Source: Candidatus Obscuribacter sp. (lineage in GTDB: Bacteria; Cyanobacteriota; Vampirovibrionia; Obscuribacterales; Obscuribacteraceae). Taken from it: DNA of 64,000 nucleotides. This document shows positions 50,067 to 59,529 of the stretch, piece by piece. Numbering within the stretch: position 1 is the stretch's first letter; the number at the start of each line of letters is the position of its first letter. The DNA lies in the NCBI GenBank assembly GCA_016712465.1, contig JADJQZ010000001.1:5084001-5148000 (forward strand). The letters run 5' to 3'. Below the pieces are notes generated by a model. It worked only from the letters and a program-made list of their open reading frames with translations, did no database searches and was not told the DNA's origin. Position numbers and translations under genes: made by a program.

Positions 50067-52133
50067 ATGCCTACAAGACGCGCCTTTCTCTTTTCTTCAA
50101 TGAGCTATCTGGCAGGAAGCCTGTTTTTGCCGTCCGCCCTGGAACCGGCTCAGGCCCGCAAGGCTCCGCGCACCCAAAATCCCTTTGCCGGCGGTGGCGG
50201 ACCCCGCACCCTTTTCAAAGAAGAGTGGCCGCCGGCGATTCTTCCGGCCCATGTGGGTGTCATCGATAAAGGTTATCTTTGTTTCACCGACGACCTCGGT
50301 CGCCTGGCCGTAGTAGACATGCGCAAACCGGCGGCAGGCAAGCCGCCCTTCAAGGTGCTGGCTTCCCTGAGCGGGCTTGGAAACAAGGTTATCGACTTTG
50401 CCGTCGGACCTTTTGCCGCTTACGGATTGGTTTATCGGGAAAACGACAACCATGAAGCCGTGGTCACCCTGGTTTCAGTTTCCCTCACCCCGGCCACGGC
50501 GCCGGCCATCATCAATGAACTGCCCTTAACCAGACTGACCGACGCCCAGGCCATCACCACCAGCGGCGACCTGATTTGCCTGGCCGGCACCGCTTCCTCC
50601 GGCGAATCCCTTGTCTCCATATATGGTGCACCTAATCGCCGCGGCGAAAGCAAAGAGCCCACATATATTGCCAGCCTCAGCGTCAACCAACCGATTCGGG
50701 CCCTCGACCTTACCGAAAAACAACTGACCATTCTCTCCTCCGACACCAGTGGCCAGCGCTCTCAACTGGACTACGTACTGGTCTCCAACGCCGGAGCACC
50801 GGAAGTGCAGAGCGCGGTAAAGATGGAAGGCGATTACCGTGTTCTGTCTCGCTTCAAAGACACCGTAATTGTGGCCGGCTATGAAAAGGGCAGCCGCCCC
50901 GGCAAAGGTCGCTGCTTTGCTCGCACGGTCAGCACCGGCACCAATGCCAGAGCACTTTCCACCATCACCCTCGATCCGATTCTCACCGTAGAGTCGGCGG
51001 CCGCTCAAAAAGATCGTTTTGTAGTAGTGGGCAGAAGTGCCGGCAAGCGCAACATTATTACCCTGGTGAACGATTCGAACAAAGCCCTGATAAGAGAGCA
51101 AGTGCTCGACCTGAGAACTAGCAAGACAGAAGCCGGGCTGCCGGCCCAGGGCACGGCTGCCGTCATTTACAGAGAACCGCTCATCTACATAGCTTCCGGC
51201 TGGTCGGGCGTACAAATGCTCACCCGCTCCAGGGAAGGTTTCAGCCTCACTACCTCCTACAACATCCCCAGACTGGCAGCCTCCGGGCTGGCCACCTTCC
51301 GGGACAATGTGGTGCTGGTGGGCGCGGAACTACAGCTTTACAACATCAGTCGACCGGAGCGCCCGATGCTTATGAAAGCGGCGGAACCAAGCACTTCGGT
51401 CAAGTCGGTAGTCGGCGCCGGTAGCTATGTGCTCTGCCTTGGCAAAGACGAGTTGACCATGCGCAAAATGGACCGCAACATGCTGGAAAACCCTATCGCC
51501 CAGCTCAAGATCAATGCTTCGCAAATCTGCTTCGACAACGCCGAGAAAGAACAACGTTGTTATGCCATCAAGAATTCAGAAAAGAGCACCAAAGTAACGC
51601 GCTTCAAAGTCTATCAAGACGGTCTGGTGAAAGAAGCAAGCTTTGATGTGCCCGGCTCCTTCAACCGTTGCCAGGCAAGAAACGGCGAACTTCTGCTGGC
51701 CGGTCTCAATGATCTGGTCTTACTCAGTGCCGCTGAAAAAGACAGCGATATGCCCACCAAGTGCAGCCGCCACTTCGACAACCTGGCCATTCGTGATATC
51801 GCCCTTGGTGACAATTCGATCTTGATGACGGCTGTAGACAAAGATACCAAGGGCTTCTTCCTCGTACTCTCCAAAGAGGCAGGCGAAGCTGGAACAAAAG
51901 GTTCTATCGACTTACCCCATGACGGCGTGGCCCTGGCCGTGCAAGGCACTAAAGCCGTGGCCGTGGGGCGCACCCAGGAAGGAAAAGACGTAGCTACCGT
52001 AGTTTCCTTCAGCCAGGAAAGTGCACCACAGGTAACATCAACGCTGCCGGTTCTGGATGGTGTTTCTTCGGTATCCCTGAACGGCCAACTGGCGATTTTA
52101 GCCGGACGTGGTCTGGAAATAGTCAATCTCTAA
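50067..52133 (+). CDS. Tat-exported beta-propeller-like repeat protein
   Basis: A 688-residue protein beginning with a twin-arginine signal: TRRAFLF, then a hydrophobic stretch ending at AQA near residue 31, so it is exported folded by Tat. The rest is a long series of beta-strand units with recurring 'F..N.VVLVGAELQLYNISRPERP'-type phrases, as in LVIVD-repeat or WD-like propeller proteins. No catalytic motif or cofactor site is evident, so why it needs Tat is unclear. The symporter gene starts 27 bases downstream in the same direction. Confidence 0.68.
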   Translation: MPTRRAFLFSSMSYLAGSLFLPSALEPAQARKAPRTQNPFAGGGGPRTLFKEEWPPAILPAHVGVIDKGYLCFTDDLGRLAVVDMRKPAAGKPPFKVLASLSGLGNKVIDFAVGPFAAYGLVYRENDNHEAVVTLVSVSLTPATAPAIINELPLTRLTDAQAITTSGDLICLAGTASSGESLVSIYGAPNRRGESKEPTYIASLSVNQPIRALDLTEKQLTILSSDTSGQRSQLDYVLVSNAGAPEVQSAVKMEGDYRVLSRFKDTVIVAGYEKGSRPGKGRCFARTVSTGTNARALSTITLDPILTVESAAAQKDRFVVVGRSAGKRNIITLVNDSNKALIREQVLDLRTSKTEAGLPAQGTAAVIYREPLIYIASGWSGVQMLTRSREGFSLTTSYNIPRLAASGLATFRDNVVLVGAELQLYNISRPERPMLMKAAEPSTSVKSVVGAGSYVLCLGKDELTMRKMDRNMLENPIAQLKINASQICFDNAEKEQRCYAIKNSEKSTKVTRFKVYQDGLVKEASFDVPGSFNRCQARNGELLLAGLNDLVLLSAAEKDSDMPTKCSRHFDNLAIRDIALGDNSILMTAVDKDTKGFFLVLSKEAGEAGTKGSIDLPHDGVALAVQGTKAVAVGRTQEGKDVATVVSFSQESAPQVTSTLPVLDGVSSVSLNGQLAILAGRGLEIVNL

Positions 52134-52159
52134 ATCATGCCGGAGGCAATTTTGAGCAG

Positions 52160-53464
52160 ATGAGCACCACGGATTCGCCCATGATAGAGAGCAAACCCCG
52201 GTCTAAATTCAGCCTGGGGCTGACGGCGCAGATCTTCATCGGACTCATACTGGGGGTAGCGGTCGGACAGTTCGCGCCGGAATGGGGAAAAGCCCTGGCT
52301 CCCGGTGCCGATGTATTTCTGCACCTGATCAAAACCATCATCGCCCCCCTGGTCTTCGCCACCCTGGTAGTGGGCATCGCCGGTTCTTCGCACAGTCATT
52401 CCCTGGGCAGATTGGGCTTCAAGTGTTTTATCTACTTCGAACTAGTGACCACCTTTGCTCTCGTTGTGGGTCTGGCCATGGTCAACTGGTTGCAACCGGG
52501 AGCAGGCATCGACCTGGCCGGAGCCTCGGTCACCCAAGCCAATGAGCTGCTGGCCAAAAAGCCCAGCGCCGGCGACTTGATTGTGCACATCTTTCCCACC
52601 AGTATCATCGATGCCATGGCCCGCGGTGATGTTCTACAAATAGTTGTTTTCACCATCATTTTCGCCCTCGGTGTAAAAGCAGCAAAAGCCACGCAAATAG
52701 TTGATTTCTGCCAGTCACTGTCCGAGGTGATGTTCAAGTACACGGGCTATGTCATGAAGTTCGCCCCCATTGGTGTAGCCTGTGCCATGGGCAACACAGT
52801 CGGCAAGTACGGACTGGACGTGCTGGTCTCCCTGGGCAAACTGGTGGGTACCCTCTACCTGGCCTTGATTATTTTTGTAGTCTTTGTGCTGGGTCCGGTT
52901 ATGTACCTGGCCAAAGTGCCGATCAAGAAGTTCCTGGCGGCCGTGAAAGAACCCTTTATTCTGGCCTTCTCCACCACAAGCTCGGAAGCAGCGCTGCCCA
53001 AGGCTTTGCAGGCCATGGAAAGCATCGGCGTACCAAGACCGATAGTCAGTTTTGTGCTGCCCCTGGGTTATACCTTTAATCTAGACGGCACCACCCTCTA
53101 CCTCTCGCTGGCGGCCATCTTTGTGGCCCAGGCGGCCGGTGTGCATATGCCCATCGAGAAACAAGTCTTAATGCTCATCACCCTGATGCTCACCAGTAAA
53201 GGGGTAGCGGCCGTGCCAAGAGCTTCCCTGGTGATTCTGGCCGGCACCCTGGCTACTTTTGATCTCCCCCTGGCCGGAATTGCCCTTATCCTAGGCGTCG
53301 ACACTCTCATGGACATGGCCCGTACCTCGGTCAATGTCTTCGGCAACTGCCTGGCTTCGGTGGTGCTGGCCAGATGGGAAGGTGTTTTCGACGACCGTTC
53401 CGGCGAGCCCCTGGAAGAAAGCCCCAAGTTGCAGGCCGTAGCCACCGCTGAAGTAAGCCAGTAG
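52160..53464 (+). CDS. Dicarboxylate/amino acid:cation symporter (DAACS, GltP-like)
   Basis: A 434-residue inner-membrane protein of the SLC1/DAACS family with about eight helices and two re-entrant loops. The signature segments are TTSSEAALP in the first hairpin, TFNLDGTTLYLSLA in helix 7, and TSKGVAAVPRASLVILAGTL in the second hairpin. It takes up glutamate, aspartate or C4-dicarboxylates with Na+ or H+. The VDTLMDMARTSVNVFGN helix 8 keeps the substrate-binding Asp and Arg; Arg at this place fits acidic substrates. The end of the protein is a short polar tail. Confidence 0.93.
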   Translation: MSTTDSPMIESKPRSKFSLGLTAQIFIGLILGVAVGQFAPEWGKALAPGADVFLHLIKTIIAPLVFATLVVGIAGSSHSHSLGRLGFKCFIYFELVTTFALVVGLAMVNWLQPGAGIDLAGASVTQANELLAKKPSAGDLIVHIFPTSIIDAMARGDVLQIVVFTIIFALGVKAAKATQIVDFCQSLSEVMFKYTGYVMKFAPIGVACAMGNTVGKYGLDVLVSLGKLVGTLYLALIIFVVFVLGPVMYLAKVPIKKFLAAVKEPFILAFSTTSSEAALPKALQAMESIGVPRPIVSFVLPLGYTFNLDGTTLYLSLAAIFVAQAAGVHMPIEKQVLMLITLMLTSKGVAAVPRASLVILAGTLATFDLPLAGIALILGVDTLMDMARTSVNVFGNCLASVVLARWEGVFDDRSGEPLEESPKLQAVATAEVSQ

Positions 53465-53693
53465 TAAGACCTGAACCTTAATCAGTAATTACCCTGAGCT
53501 TTTGGCAAGCCCAACCGAAACTCCCCATCTGGCGTGGCTTTCAGCCTCGCTGCCCAAGGGCAGTGGAAGATTGCAATTTAAGTAAGTAATAAGCATTTAC
53601 TCGCAGATCCGGTTATAAAAATGGGTATCTACTGGTTATGCATTTACTGGAAAGACAGTAAGCCTTGAAAATACTTTTGCCGGAGGTTGAGCA

Positions 53694-54632
53694 ATGAGTC
53701 CTTCTGAAACATCCACCAGACGTCGTTTCCCACGGCTCTCCTCGACAGCCTTCGAGCATCCACAGGACAGGCAAGCCCTGGAAGCGCTCAGAAAGATTCC
53801 CATCCTCGATAAGGTCGTACACAAGTTTATCGAACTAGGCGCCGAGCGCTTTTTCCGGGCCCAACTTTTAGGCGGAGCCGTGCATGTGACGCCCAAACAG
53901 TGTCCCAAGGTCTACAAACTCTTCAAAGAAGCGGCTGAAATTCTGGATATGCACGAGCCGGATTTATTCCTGGTCTCCAACCCCATTGTCAATGCCTTTA
54001 CTTTCGGCGTGGACAGACCCTTCGTGGTGCTGCAAAGCGGTCTTGTAGACCTTCTCTCGGAAGAAGAACTGCTGGGTGTAATGGGACACGAACTGGGACA
54101 CATTAAGGCCGGTCACGTACTTTATCGCAGCCTGGTGATCCTGCTTCTGCAAATATCTCACCGCATTATCCCGATTCCGGGACTGGCTCAAATTGCGCTG
54201 CAAATCGCCCTTTACGACTGGTACAGAAAGTCGGAATTGACGGCCGACAGGGCCGAACTCCTGGTCACGCAAGACCTCTCGGTCTGCCTCAACACCCATA
54301 TGAAACTCTCCGCCGGTTCCAAAACCATTTTTGAACAAATGGATCACCAGGAGTTTCTGCGTCAGGCAGATAGCTATGAAGACATGGACTACAGCACCCT
54401 CAATAAGGTCTATAAACTGTTGATCGAAATTGGCATGACCCACCCCATTCCGGTTTACCGAGCAAGAGAAATTAAACAGTGGGCCGACTCCAAGGCCTTC
54501 AGTGAAATAATGGCCGGTCGCTTCCCAACCAAAGACCAGGAAGTGACCACACGCAACTGCCCCCACTGCGGGGTGGAAGTGGCACCATCTTTCTTCTTCT
54601 GTCCGGATTGCGGCAAAAACACAAGGGTTTAA
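53694..54632 (+). CDS. M48-family metallopeptidase with C-terminal zinc ribbon
   Basis: A 312-residue protein behind CCGGAGGTTGAGC. The zinc peptidase motif is GHELGHIKAGH (His132, Glu133, His136), with the third ligand in SELTADRAELL. One hydrophobic stretch lies at about 142-170, probably membrane-associated. The tail (about 285-308) adds a CPHCG...CPDCG double zinc-ribbon knuckle, not found in HtpX or BepA. M48 peptidases take part in membrane-protein quality control; the ribbon suggests substrate or nucleic-acid contact. No signal peptide. A strong terminator follows. Confidence 0.86.
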   Translation: MSPSETSTRRRFPRLSSTAFEHPQDRQALEALRKIPILDKVVHKFIELGAERFFRAQLLGGAVHVTPKQCPKVYKLFKEAAEILDMHEPDLFLVSNPIVNAFTFGVDRPFVVLQSGLVDLLSEEELLGVMGHELGHIKAGHVLYRSLVILLLQISHRIIPIPGLAQIALQIALYDWYRKSELTADRAELLVTQDLSVCLNTHMKLSAGSKTIFEQMDHQEFLRQADSYEDMDYSTLNKVYKLLIEIGMTHPIPVYRAREIKQWADSKAFSEIMAGRFPTKDQEVTTRNCPHCGVEVAPSFFFCPDCGKNTRV

Positions 54633-54646
54633 CACACACAAATGAC

Positions 54647-54683
54647 AAACGGGAAGCGGTCGATCTCAGGCCGCTTCCCGTTT
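54647..54683 (+). terminator. Intrinsic terminator after M48 peptidase gene
   Basis: A perfect 13-bp stem (54647-54659 with 54671-54683, AAACGGGAAGCGG and complement) with an 11-base loop is followed by TTATTTTT-type sequence, 15 bases past the stop. This is a classical rho-independent terminator. Confidence 0.88.
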
Positions 54684-54767
54684 ATTTTTGGAGACGCTTG
54701 AGTGCGAGAATCACGGAAGAAAAGGGTAAGCTAAGACTAAGACTGCAACGCTGAGAACCCGGTATCC

Positions 54768-55970
54768 ATGACAATGCCCCCCAAACCAATTACATATTTG
54801 CTCACTTTGGCTGCTTTCGTAGCTTCTTTCACCCATGCCGCAGCGCTGCCACCATCGGCGACACCACCACCGACAGCAGGCAAGGCTCCTTCCAAAAACA
54901 AAGCGCCAAATTTCCCGCCCGGCACAAGCCTGACGGCCAAATGCGAATATTACATTGCGCACTATCAGGTCGGTCCGGCCATCAAGCTGCTTGAGCAAGG
55001 GGTGCGCAGCAAACAAATCGACCCCCGCCAGTATTTTCGTTTAAAAGTAGAGGCCCTGCTCCTGGCCGGGCAGAAGCAAGAGGCGGCTCGTTGCCTGGAT
55101 ATAGGACAGAGCCGGTTCCCTGATGACGCCGGTCTATATTACGTTCGTTCCAAAGTCTATTACGATCCAAAGAATCCGAAAGCCAGCATCAGAGCCCTCA
55201 ATAAGGCTATTGAATTAAACCCAAAAATGGCGCCTGCATATCTCGACCGAGCCAGAGCCTATTTCATCATGAGTGAAAATCTCTTCGGCGAAGATCTTTT
55301 GAAAAAGGCTAAGGAAGATATCAATAAAGCCCTGGTTCTCGATCCCAATTTAGCCGAAGCTTATCACTCCAAGGGTGTCTGGCTCTCCCTGGAGCAACAC
55401 AACAAGGAAGCGATTCAGTACTTCAGTAAGGCCATTGAGCTTGAGAAGACGAATCCCACTTATTACACGCACCGAGCAAATTCCTATAACAGCATCGGAG
55501 ATTCGATTAGCGCTCTGAAAGATTTGAATGCGGCGGTTGCACTCAAGCCCAGAGACAAAAACGTCCATCTGGACAGAGCCAAGTTGCTCACCCAGATGAA
55601 GAAGTACGACGATGCCTTGAAAGACTACCTTGACGCCCTCAAAATCGATCCCAGAAGCACCACCGCTCGCAGCGAACTGACTGTGCTCTACCAGAAAATG
55701 GGACGTTATAACGAAGCCGTTGACGAATACACCAGAATCATCAAAGCCTCGCCTTTAGACGATGAGGCTTACCAGAATCGGGGCAAATGTTATCAAGCCA
55801 TGAAGAAATTCGACCTGGCCCTGAGCGACTTCAACGAAGCTATAGAATTGTCGCCGGATCTGCCTTCCCACTATGAAGCACGAGCCAAGTTGTATAAAGT
55901 AATGAACAAGGTTGAACTCTATAACAAAGACTCCCTCATGGCCCAAAATCTGCGAGAGAAGAAACCTTAA
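54768..55970 (+). CDS. Secreted TPR protein, first of a tandem pair
   Basis: A 400-residue exported protein. The signal (YLLTLAAFVASFTHAAA) is followed by a Pro/Thr-rich linker (about 28-50) and about eight 34-residue TPR units from about residue 55, for example ASIRALNKAIELNPKMAPAYLDRARAYF. One unit is lengthened by an insertion (SENLFGEDLLKKAKEDINKAL), matched at the same place in the next gene (EMDEGRDNSEKAKSDLATAI). Both proteins end with a SHY.ARAKLY/H repeat and a Lys-rich tail. They evidently arose by duplication and are spaced 19 bases apart, likely one operon. Confidence 0.76.
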   Translation: MTMPPKPITYLLTLAAFVASFTHAAALPPSATPPPTAGKAPSKNKAPNFPPGTSLTAKCEYYIAHYQVGPAIKLLEQGVRSKQIDPRQYFRLKVEALLLAGQKQEAARCLDIGQSRFPDDAGLYYVRSKVYYDPKNPKASIRALNKAIELNPKMAPAYLDRARAYFIMSENLFGEDLLKKAKEDINKALVLDPNLAEAYHSKGVWLSLEQHNKEAIQYFSKAIELEKTNPTYYTHRANSYNSIGDSISALKDLNAAVALKPRDKNVHLDRAKLLTQMKKYDDALKDYLDALKIDPRSTTARSELTVLYQKMGRYNEAVDEYTRIIKASPLDDEAYQNRGKCYQAMKKFDLALSDFNEAIELSPDLPSHYEARAKLYKVMNKVELYNKDSLMAQNLREKKP

Positions 55971-55989
55971 GACAGAGGTGCAGGTGCTG

Positions 55990-57048
55990 ATGCATAAGAA
56001 AACCAGGCGGCGCTGCAAAAGTTATACGCCCATATTTACCCTCTGCCTGTCCTTACTTTTAACAGGAGCGTCGGCAAAGGCTGAGGATAGAGCCGGCCAA
56101 ATAAGTGCACTGAAAAACAAAAGCATGCTCATGGCCAATACAAAGAAGTTCAAGGAAGCCATAGCCCTGAGCGAACAGGCTCTCAAGCTCGACAAGCATG
56201 ATGCCACGATCTTCTACTTAAGAGCCAGAATCAAAGAAGAGCAAAAAGATCCAGTAGCTGCCATAAAAGAGTTGAACAGGGCAATCGAACTCAATCCCAA
56301 ATATGCCGAAGCCTACCTGCTGCGAGCAAAAGGGTATTATTTCCTGGCCGAAATGGATGAAGGAAGAGATAATTCCGAAAAGGCCAAAAGCGATCTGGCC
56401 ACGGCCATCAAATTAAATCCGCGGCTGGCGGAAGCCTATGACTATAAGGGCGTCGGGCTGGCCAGCGAAAACAAATTGAAAGAAGCCCTCGACTGCTTTA
56501 ATCAAGCAGTGACTCTGAACAACAATAACGGTACCTTTCTCGATCACCGGGCTATGGCCCTCAATGCTCTGGGCAAACGCCTGGAAGCGACGAAAGACCT
56601 GAGGCGATCCGCCGAACTCAACAAGAACGACCCGCACGGTTGGGTAATTTTATCGCAACAATTCACCGATATCGGCATGTACAAAGACGCCCTCATTAGC
56701 TTGAACATGGCCATCAAACTAAAGCCCCACCAACTCGATAACATCTACAAACGGGCGCTGCTCTACCAGAAACTGCATATGTACAAAGAGGCCCTGGCCG
56801 ACCTGAACAAAGTTCTGGAGAGCAGTCCATCCGATGACGATGCTTTTAGAATGCGCGGCGATTGCTATGTAGGACTGAAAGACTTTCCCCTTGCCCTCAA
56901 GGACTACGACCAGGCCATCAAACTATCCGGCGCGCAAGCTTCCCACTACCAGGCGAGAGCGAAGCTTCACAGACTGATGGGAAAAAATGCGGCCGCTTCC
57001 AAAGACGAAAGTACGGCCGCAAAATTGAAAGCTGAAAAACCGAAATAG
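55990..57048 (+). CDS. Secreted TPR protein, second of a tandem pair
   Basis: A 352-residue exported protein from ATG 55990; in-frame codons further upstream overlap the preceding gene. A basic start (HKKTRRRCKSY) and a hydrophobic signal (IFTLCLSLLLTGASAKA) are followed directly by about eight TPR units (AIKELNRAIELNPKYAEAYLLRAKGYY, then ALDCFNQAVTLNNNNGTFLDHRAMAL). It lacks the Pro-rich linker of its upstream paralogue but keeps the same inserted repeat and tail. A periplasmic or surface scaffold role is inferred from repeats and export only. Confidence 0.76.
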   Translation: MHKKTRRRCKSYTPIFTLCLSLLLTGASAKAEDRAGQISALKNKSMLMANTKKFKEAIALSEQALKLDKHDATIFYLRARIKEEQKDPVAAIKELNRAIELNPKYAEAYLLRAKGYYFLAEMDEGRDNSEKAKSDLATAIKLNPRLAEAYDYKGVGLASENKLKEALDCFNQAVTLNNNNGTFLDHRAMALNALGKRLEATKDLRRSAELNKNDPHGWVILSQQFTDIGMYKDALISLNMAIKLKPHQLDNIYKRALLYQKLHMYKEALADLNKVLESSPSDDDAFRMRGDCYVGLKDFPLALKDYDQAIKLSGAQASHYQARAKLHRLMGKNAAASKDESTAAKLKAEKPK

Positions 57049-57063
57049 TCTGACAGGTCGAAA

Positions 57064-57561
57064 TCAAGCCTTTTCGGCTTCCACTTCCACTTCGTCGGTA
57101 CCGTCACTGGCTTTCTTGCTTTCTTCCGACTTGGCTTTCAGCGCACCGCCGCAACTGGGGCAAAAGGCTTTCTCGCGATTGGCGGGAGTGCCGCATGTGG
57201 GGCAGGTAAAACCAGGAGAGGCACTGTAGCCGGCCTTGGCCTCAGCCTTCTGAGTAGGCGTGGCATCCGGATCGTTTTTCACTTTGATCTGATCGAGCTC
57301 AGCCTGCAATACGGCCATTTCGTGATCAATGGCGGTAGCTTCGGCCACAAGCTCCTTCAAACGCTCCTCGCTCACTTCCTTGTCGTGCTCGTACTTATCG
57401 TAGATAGCGCGACCGATTTCCATGAACTTGGCATTTTTCTTGCGCTCCAGTTCTTTAATTTGATTACTCAGATTAAAGCCCTGCATCATTTCTTGTGAGC
57501 GCTCCTGCACTTTGCCCACTTCTTTGGCTACCGTGTTGATTACGTTGTCGATAATGTTCAC
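57064..57561 (-). CDS. Coiled-coil protein with C-terminal zinc ribbon
   Basis: A 165-residue soluble protein. GTG 57561, with GGAGAG six bases upstream, gives the start VNIIDNVINTVAKEV; earlier in-frame codons look non-coding. Residues about 1-100 are helical and strongly charged (coiled coil: QIKELERKKNAKFMEIGRAIYDKY, LVAEATAIDHEMAVLQAELDQI). A zinc ribbon follows at about 117-137 (CPTCG...CPSCG), then an acidic tail ending EVEVEAEKA. This layout is common in small cyanobacterial and clostridial zinc-ribbon proteins of unknown role. It converges with the TPR pair, 15 bases from its end. Confidence 0.72.
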   Translation of the reverse strand: MNIIDNVINTVAKEVGKVQERSQEMMQGFNLSNQIKELERKKNAKFMEIGRAIYDKYEHDKEVSEERLKELVAEATAIDHEMAVLQAELDQIKVKNDPDATPTQKAEAKAGYSASPGFTCPTCGTPANREKAFCPSCGGALKAKSEESKKASDGTDEVEVEAEKA

Positions 57562-57652
57562 TTTCGACTCTCCATATACAGGGAATGCTCTTACTGCTTT
57601 TATACCTCGTTTGTGGAAACGAGACCAAAATCTTAGGGAAGTTGCAAGACTC

Positions 57653-59383
57653 TCAAATATCAATAGCCTGCCGATCGTCCTTGGGCAGGGCTACCTGCAC
57701 GCAGTTGCGACCTGAAGACTTAGCTTTGTAGAGGGCTTCATCGGCCATGGAAAATAACTCATCCGCTTCCATACAATGCAGGGGGAAATTAGAAACACCG
57801 AGGCTGGCGGAAATATTGCCGTACTCAGGTATGGTCACTTCGTTTATGCGGCGACGCAAACGCTCGGCCGACTGCTCGGCCTCCTCTATTTCGGTATTGG
57901 GTAAGAGCAGGCAGAATTCCTCGCCGCCGTAGCGAGCCACAAAGTCGGTGGACCTTGAAGACTGCTTGAGGACCTTGCCGATAGACCGAATCGCCTCATC
58001 ACCGGCCAGGTGGCCGTACTGGTCATTAATACGCTTCAAATAATCCAGGTCGACAATAATAAGCGACAGGGGTTGTTCGTAACGCTTGGCCCTCTCGAAT
58101 TCCTTGAGCAAGGTCTCGTTGAAGGAGCGGCGATTATTGACGCCGGTGAGACCGTCGGTAACAGCCTGGGTCTCCCGCTCCAAATGCAGTTCGGCGTTTT
58201 CAATAGCCACGGACAGATTGTCTGCCAGTGAGCCAATCAAGGAAATATCATCGATACTCCAGTCCCGATCGAAGGCAATGTCCTGCAGGAACAGAGCGCC
58301 CAGAATACGATCGCGCATCACCAGCGGCACAATCAAGCCGCTGCGCAGGGAGAGTTCCTGCAGGAAGCCAGGAGCATAGGTGCCCCCGCCCGTTATATCG
58401 CGGTCTTCTATACTCTCGGGCGTCTCCTTGGAAAGAGCAATACGAATAAATTCACGCCCGCCCGGCGTGAAGAATAGATGGCGGGAAGCTTCCACTCCAT
58501 CGCGGATATACTCAAAAACCTCAATGTCGCTGACACCATCTTCGTCGGAACGCTCCGCTCGCAGCAAGAGACAGCGACTCACACCAAATGTAGTACCAAT
58601 TTTCTCCACCGTGGTGTCCACCACCTGCTTGATATGCACGGAGCTGCGCACGGCGTTGGAGATCCAGTAAACCAGGCGCTCCCGCTCAAGGTGCTTCATA
58701 CGGATGGCATCACGGGCGGTGATATCATGGATGAGCTTGAGAGTTTGCTCCTCCATAGAACTGGTCTTCTCTTCAATCTCTTCGTACTGCCCGCGCAAGC
58801 GCTCATTTTCCCGCTGCAATTCCTTCATCTCGAAGGCACGGGAAAGGGCCACGGCAATTGGCGCACCAGCAATCAAATCTTGGGTATGCAAGGGGTCAGG
58901 CAGCTCCGGACCAGCCACCAGCACAATAGCTGTCAGACTCCCGCGAAAGAAGACCCTGACAAGATAGACCTGCCCGAGACTCTCAAAGGCGCTTATGGCA
59001 GCGGCCCGGTCCATGCTTTGCAGCCAATCGGCGCTCAGACGCTCGACCCGAACGTCGCCGGTGCTTCGGGAGACCGGCGGTTCAGCCTCCACCAACTTAA
59101 GGGCCATGTCGCCGGCACAGGCTTCCGTGAAACCCTCCACCAACTCTGACATTTCCCCCATGGCACCGAAGATGCACTGGTCGGAAAAGAGCTCCAGGTC
59201 AGGGTCCCACATCATTATCGCCGTACTTTGAGCGCCCAGCACCCGGGCGCATAGTTCGTGGATACAGGCCATTACCTCCTCCAGCTCGATGGCGGAGAGG
59301 ATGTAAATCGTGTGCGCGCTAATATTTTCGTCGTGTGGCATACCTGCACTTGATGTTCCACAAGTCACAAGTAAATTATCCAT
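57653..59383 (-). CDS. GAF-GGDEF diguanylate cyclase
   Basis: A 576-residue cytosolic protein. Residues about 25-185 form a GAF-like N-terminal sensor, about 190-225 a coiled coil (MKELQRENERLRGQYEEIEEK), about 245-400 a second GAF domain, and about 405-570 a GGDEF domain. The active site is intact, RYGGEEF, with the RxxD inhibition site five residues before it (RSTD) and the start DGLTGVNNRRSF. It should make c-di-GMP from GTP under control of GAF-bound ligands, and be product-inhibited. It is the only one of the three GGDEF proteins in this window with a normal catalytic loop. Confidence 0.92.
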   Translation of the reverse strand: MDNLLVTCGTSSAGMPHDENISAHTIYILSAIELEEVMACIHELCARVLGAQSTAIMMWDPDLELFSDQCIFGAMGEMSELVEGFTEACAGDMALKLVEAEPPVSRSTGDVRVERLSADWLQSMDRAAAISAFESLGQVYLVRVFFRGSLTAIVLVAGPELPDPLHTQDLIAGAPIAVALSRAFEMKELQRENERLRGQYEEIEEKTSSMEEQTLKLIHDITARDAIRMKHLERERLVYWISNAVRSSVHIKQVVDTTVEKIGTTFGVSRCLLLRAERSDEDGVSDIEVFEYIRDGVEASRHLFFTPGGREFIRIALSKETPESIEDRDITGGGTYAPGFLQELSLRSGLIVPLVMRDRILGALFLQDIAFDRDWSIDDISLIGSLADNLSVAIENAELHLERETQAVTDGLTGVNNRRSFNETLLKEFERAKRYEQPLSLIIVDLDYLKRINDQYGHLAGDEAIRSIGKVLKQSSRSTDFVARYGGEEFCLLLPNTEIEEAEQSAERLRRRINEVTIPEYGNISASLGVSNFPLHCMEADELFSMADEALYKAKSSGRNCVQVALPKDDRQAIDI

Positions 59384-59529
59384 ACACCGGGCTTTACAGA
59401 TTTTTCAAGAAATTTTCGCGAAAATCAAAAGGTCTTGCACCGACGCCCACACCGCCGCAGTCGCCTCTGTCCGTGGCGCCTGAGGGCGTTTAGGCTGTAG
59501 AATACTCTTTGCCGCCAGGGAGAAATGCC

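Noticed and set aside
53465..53693. Small hairpin CTGCCC-AA-GGGCAG and possible riboswitch before the M48 gene
   Set aside because: The stem is only six base pairs with a two-base loop and no T-run; no known riboswitch core was recognised.
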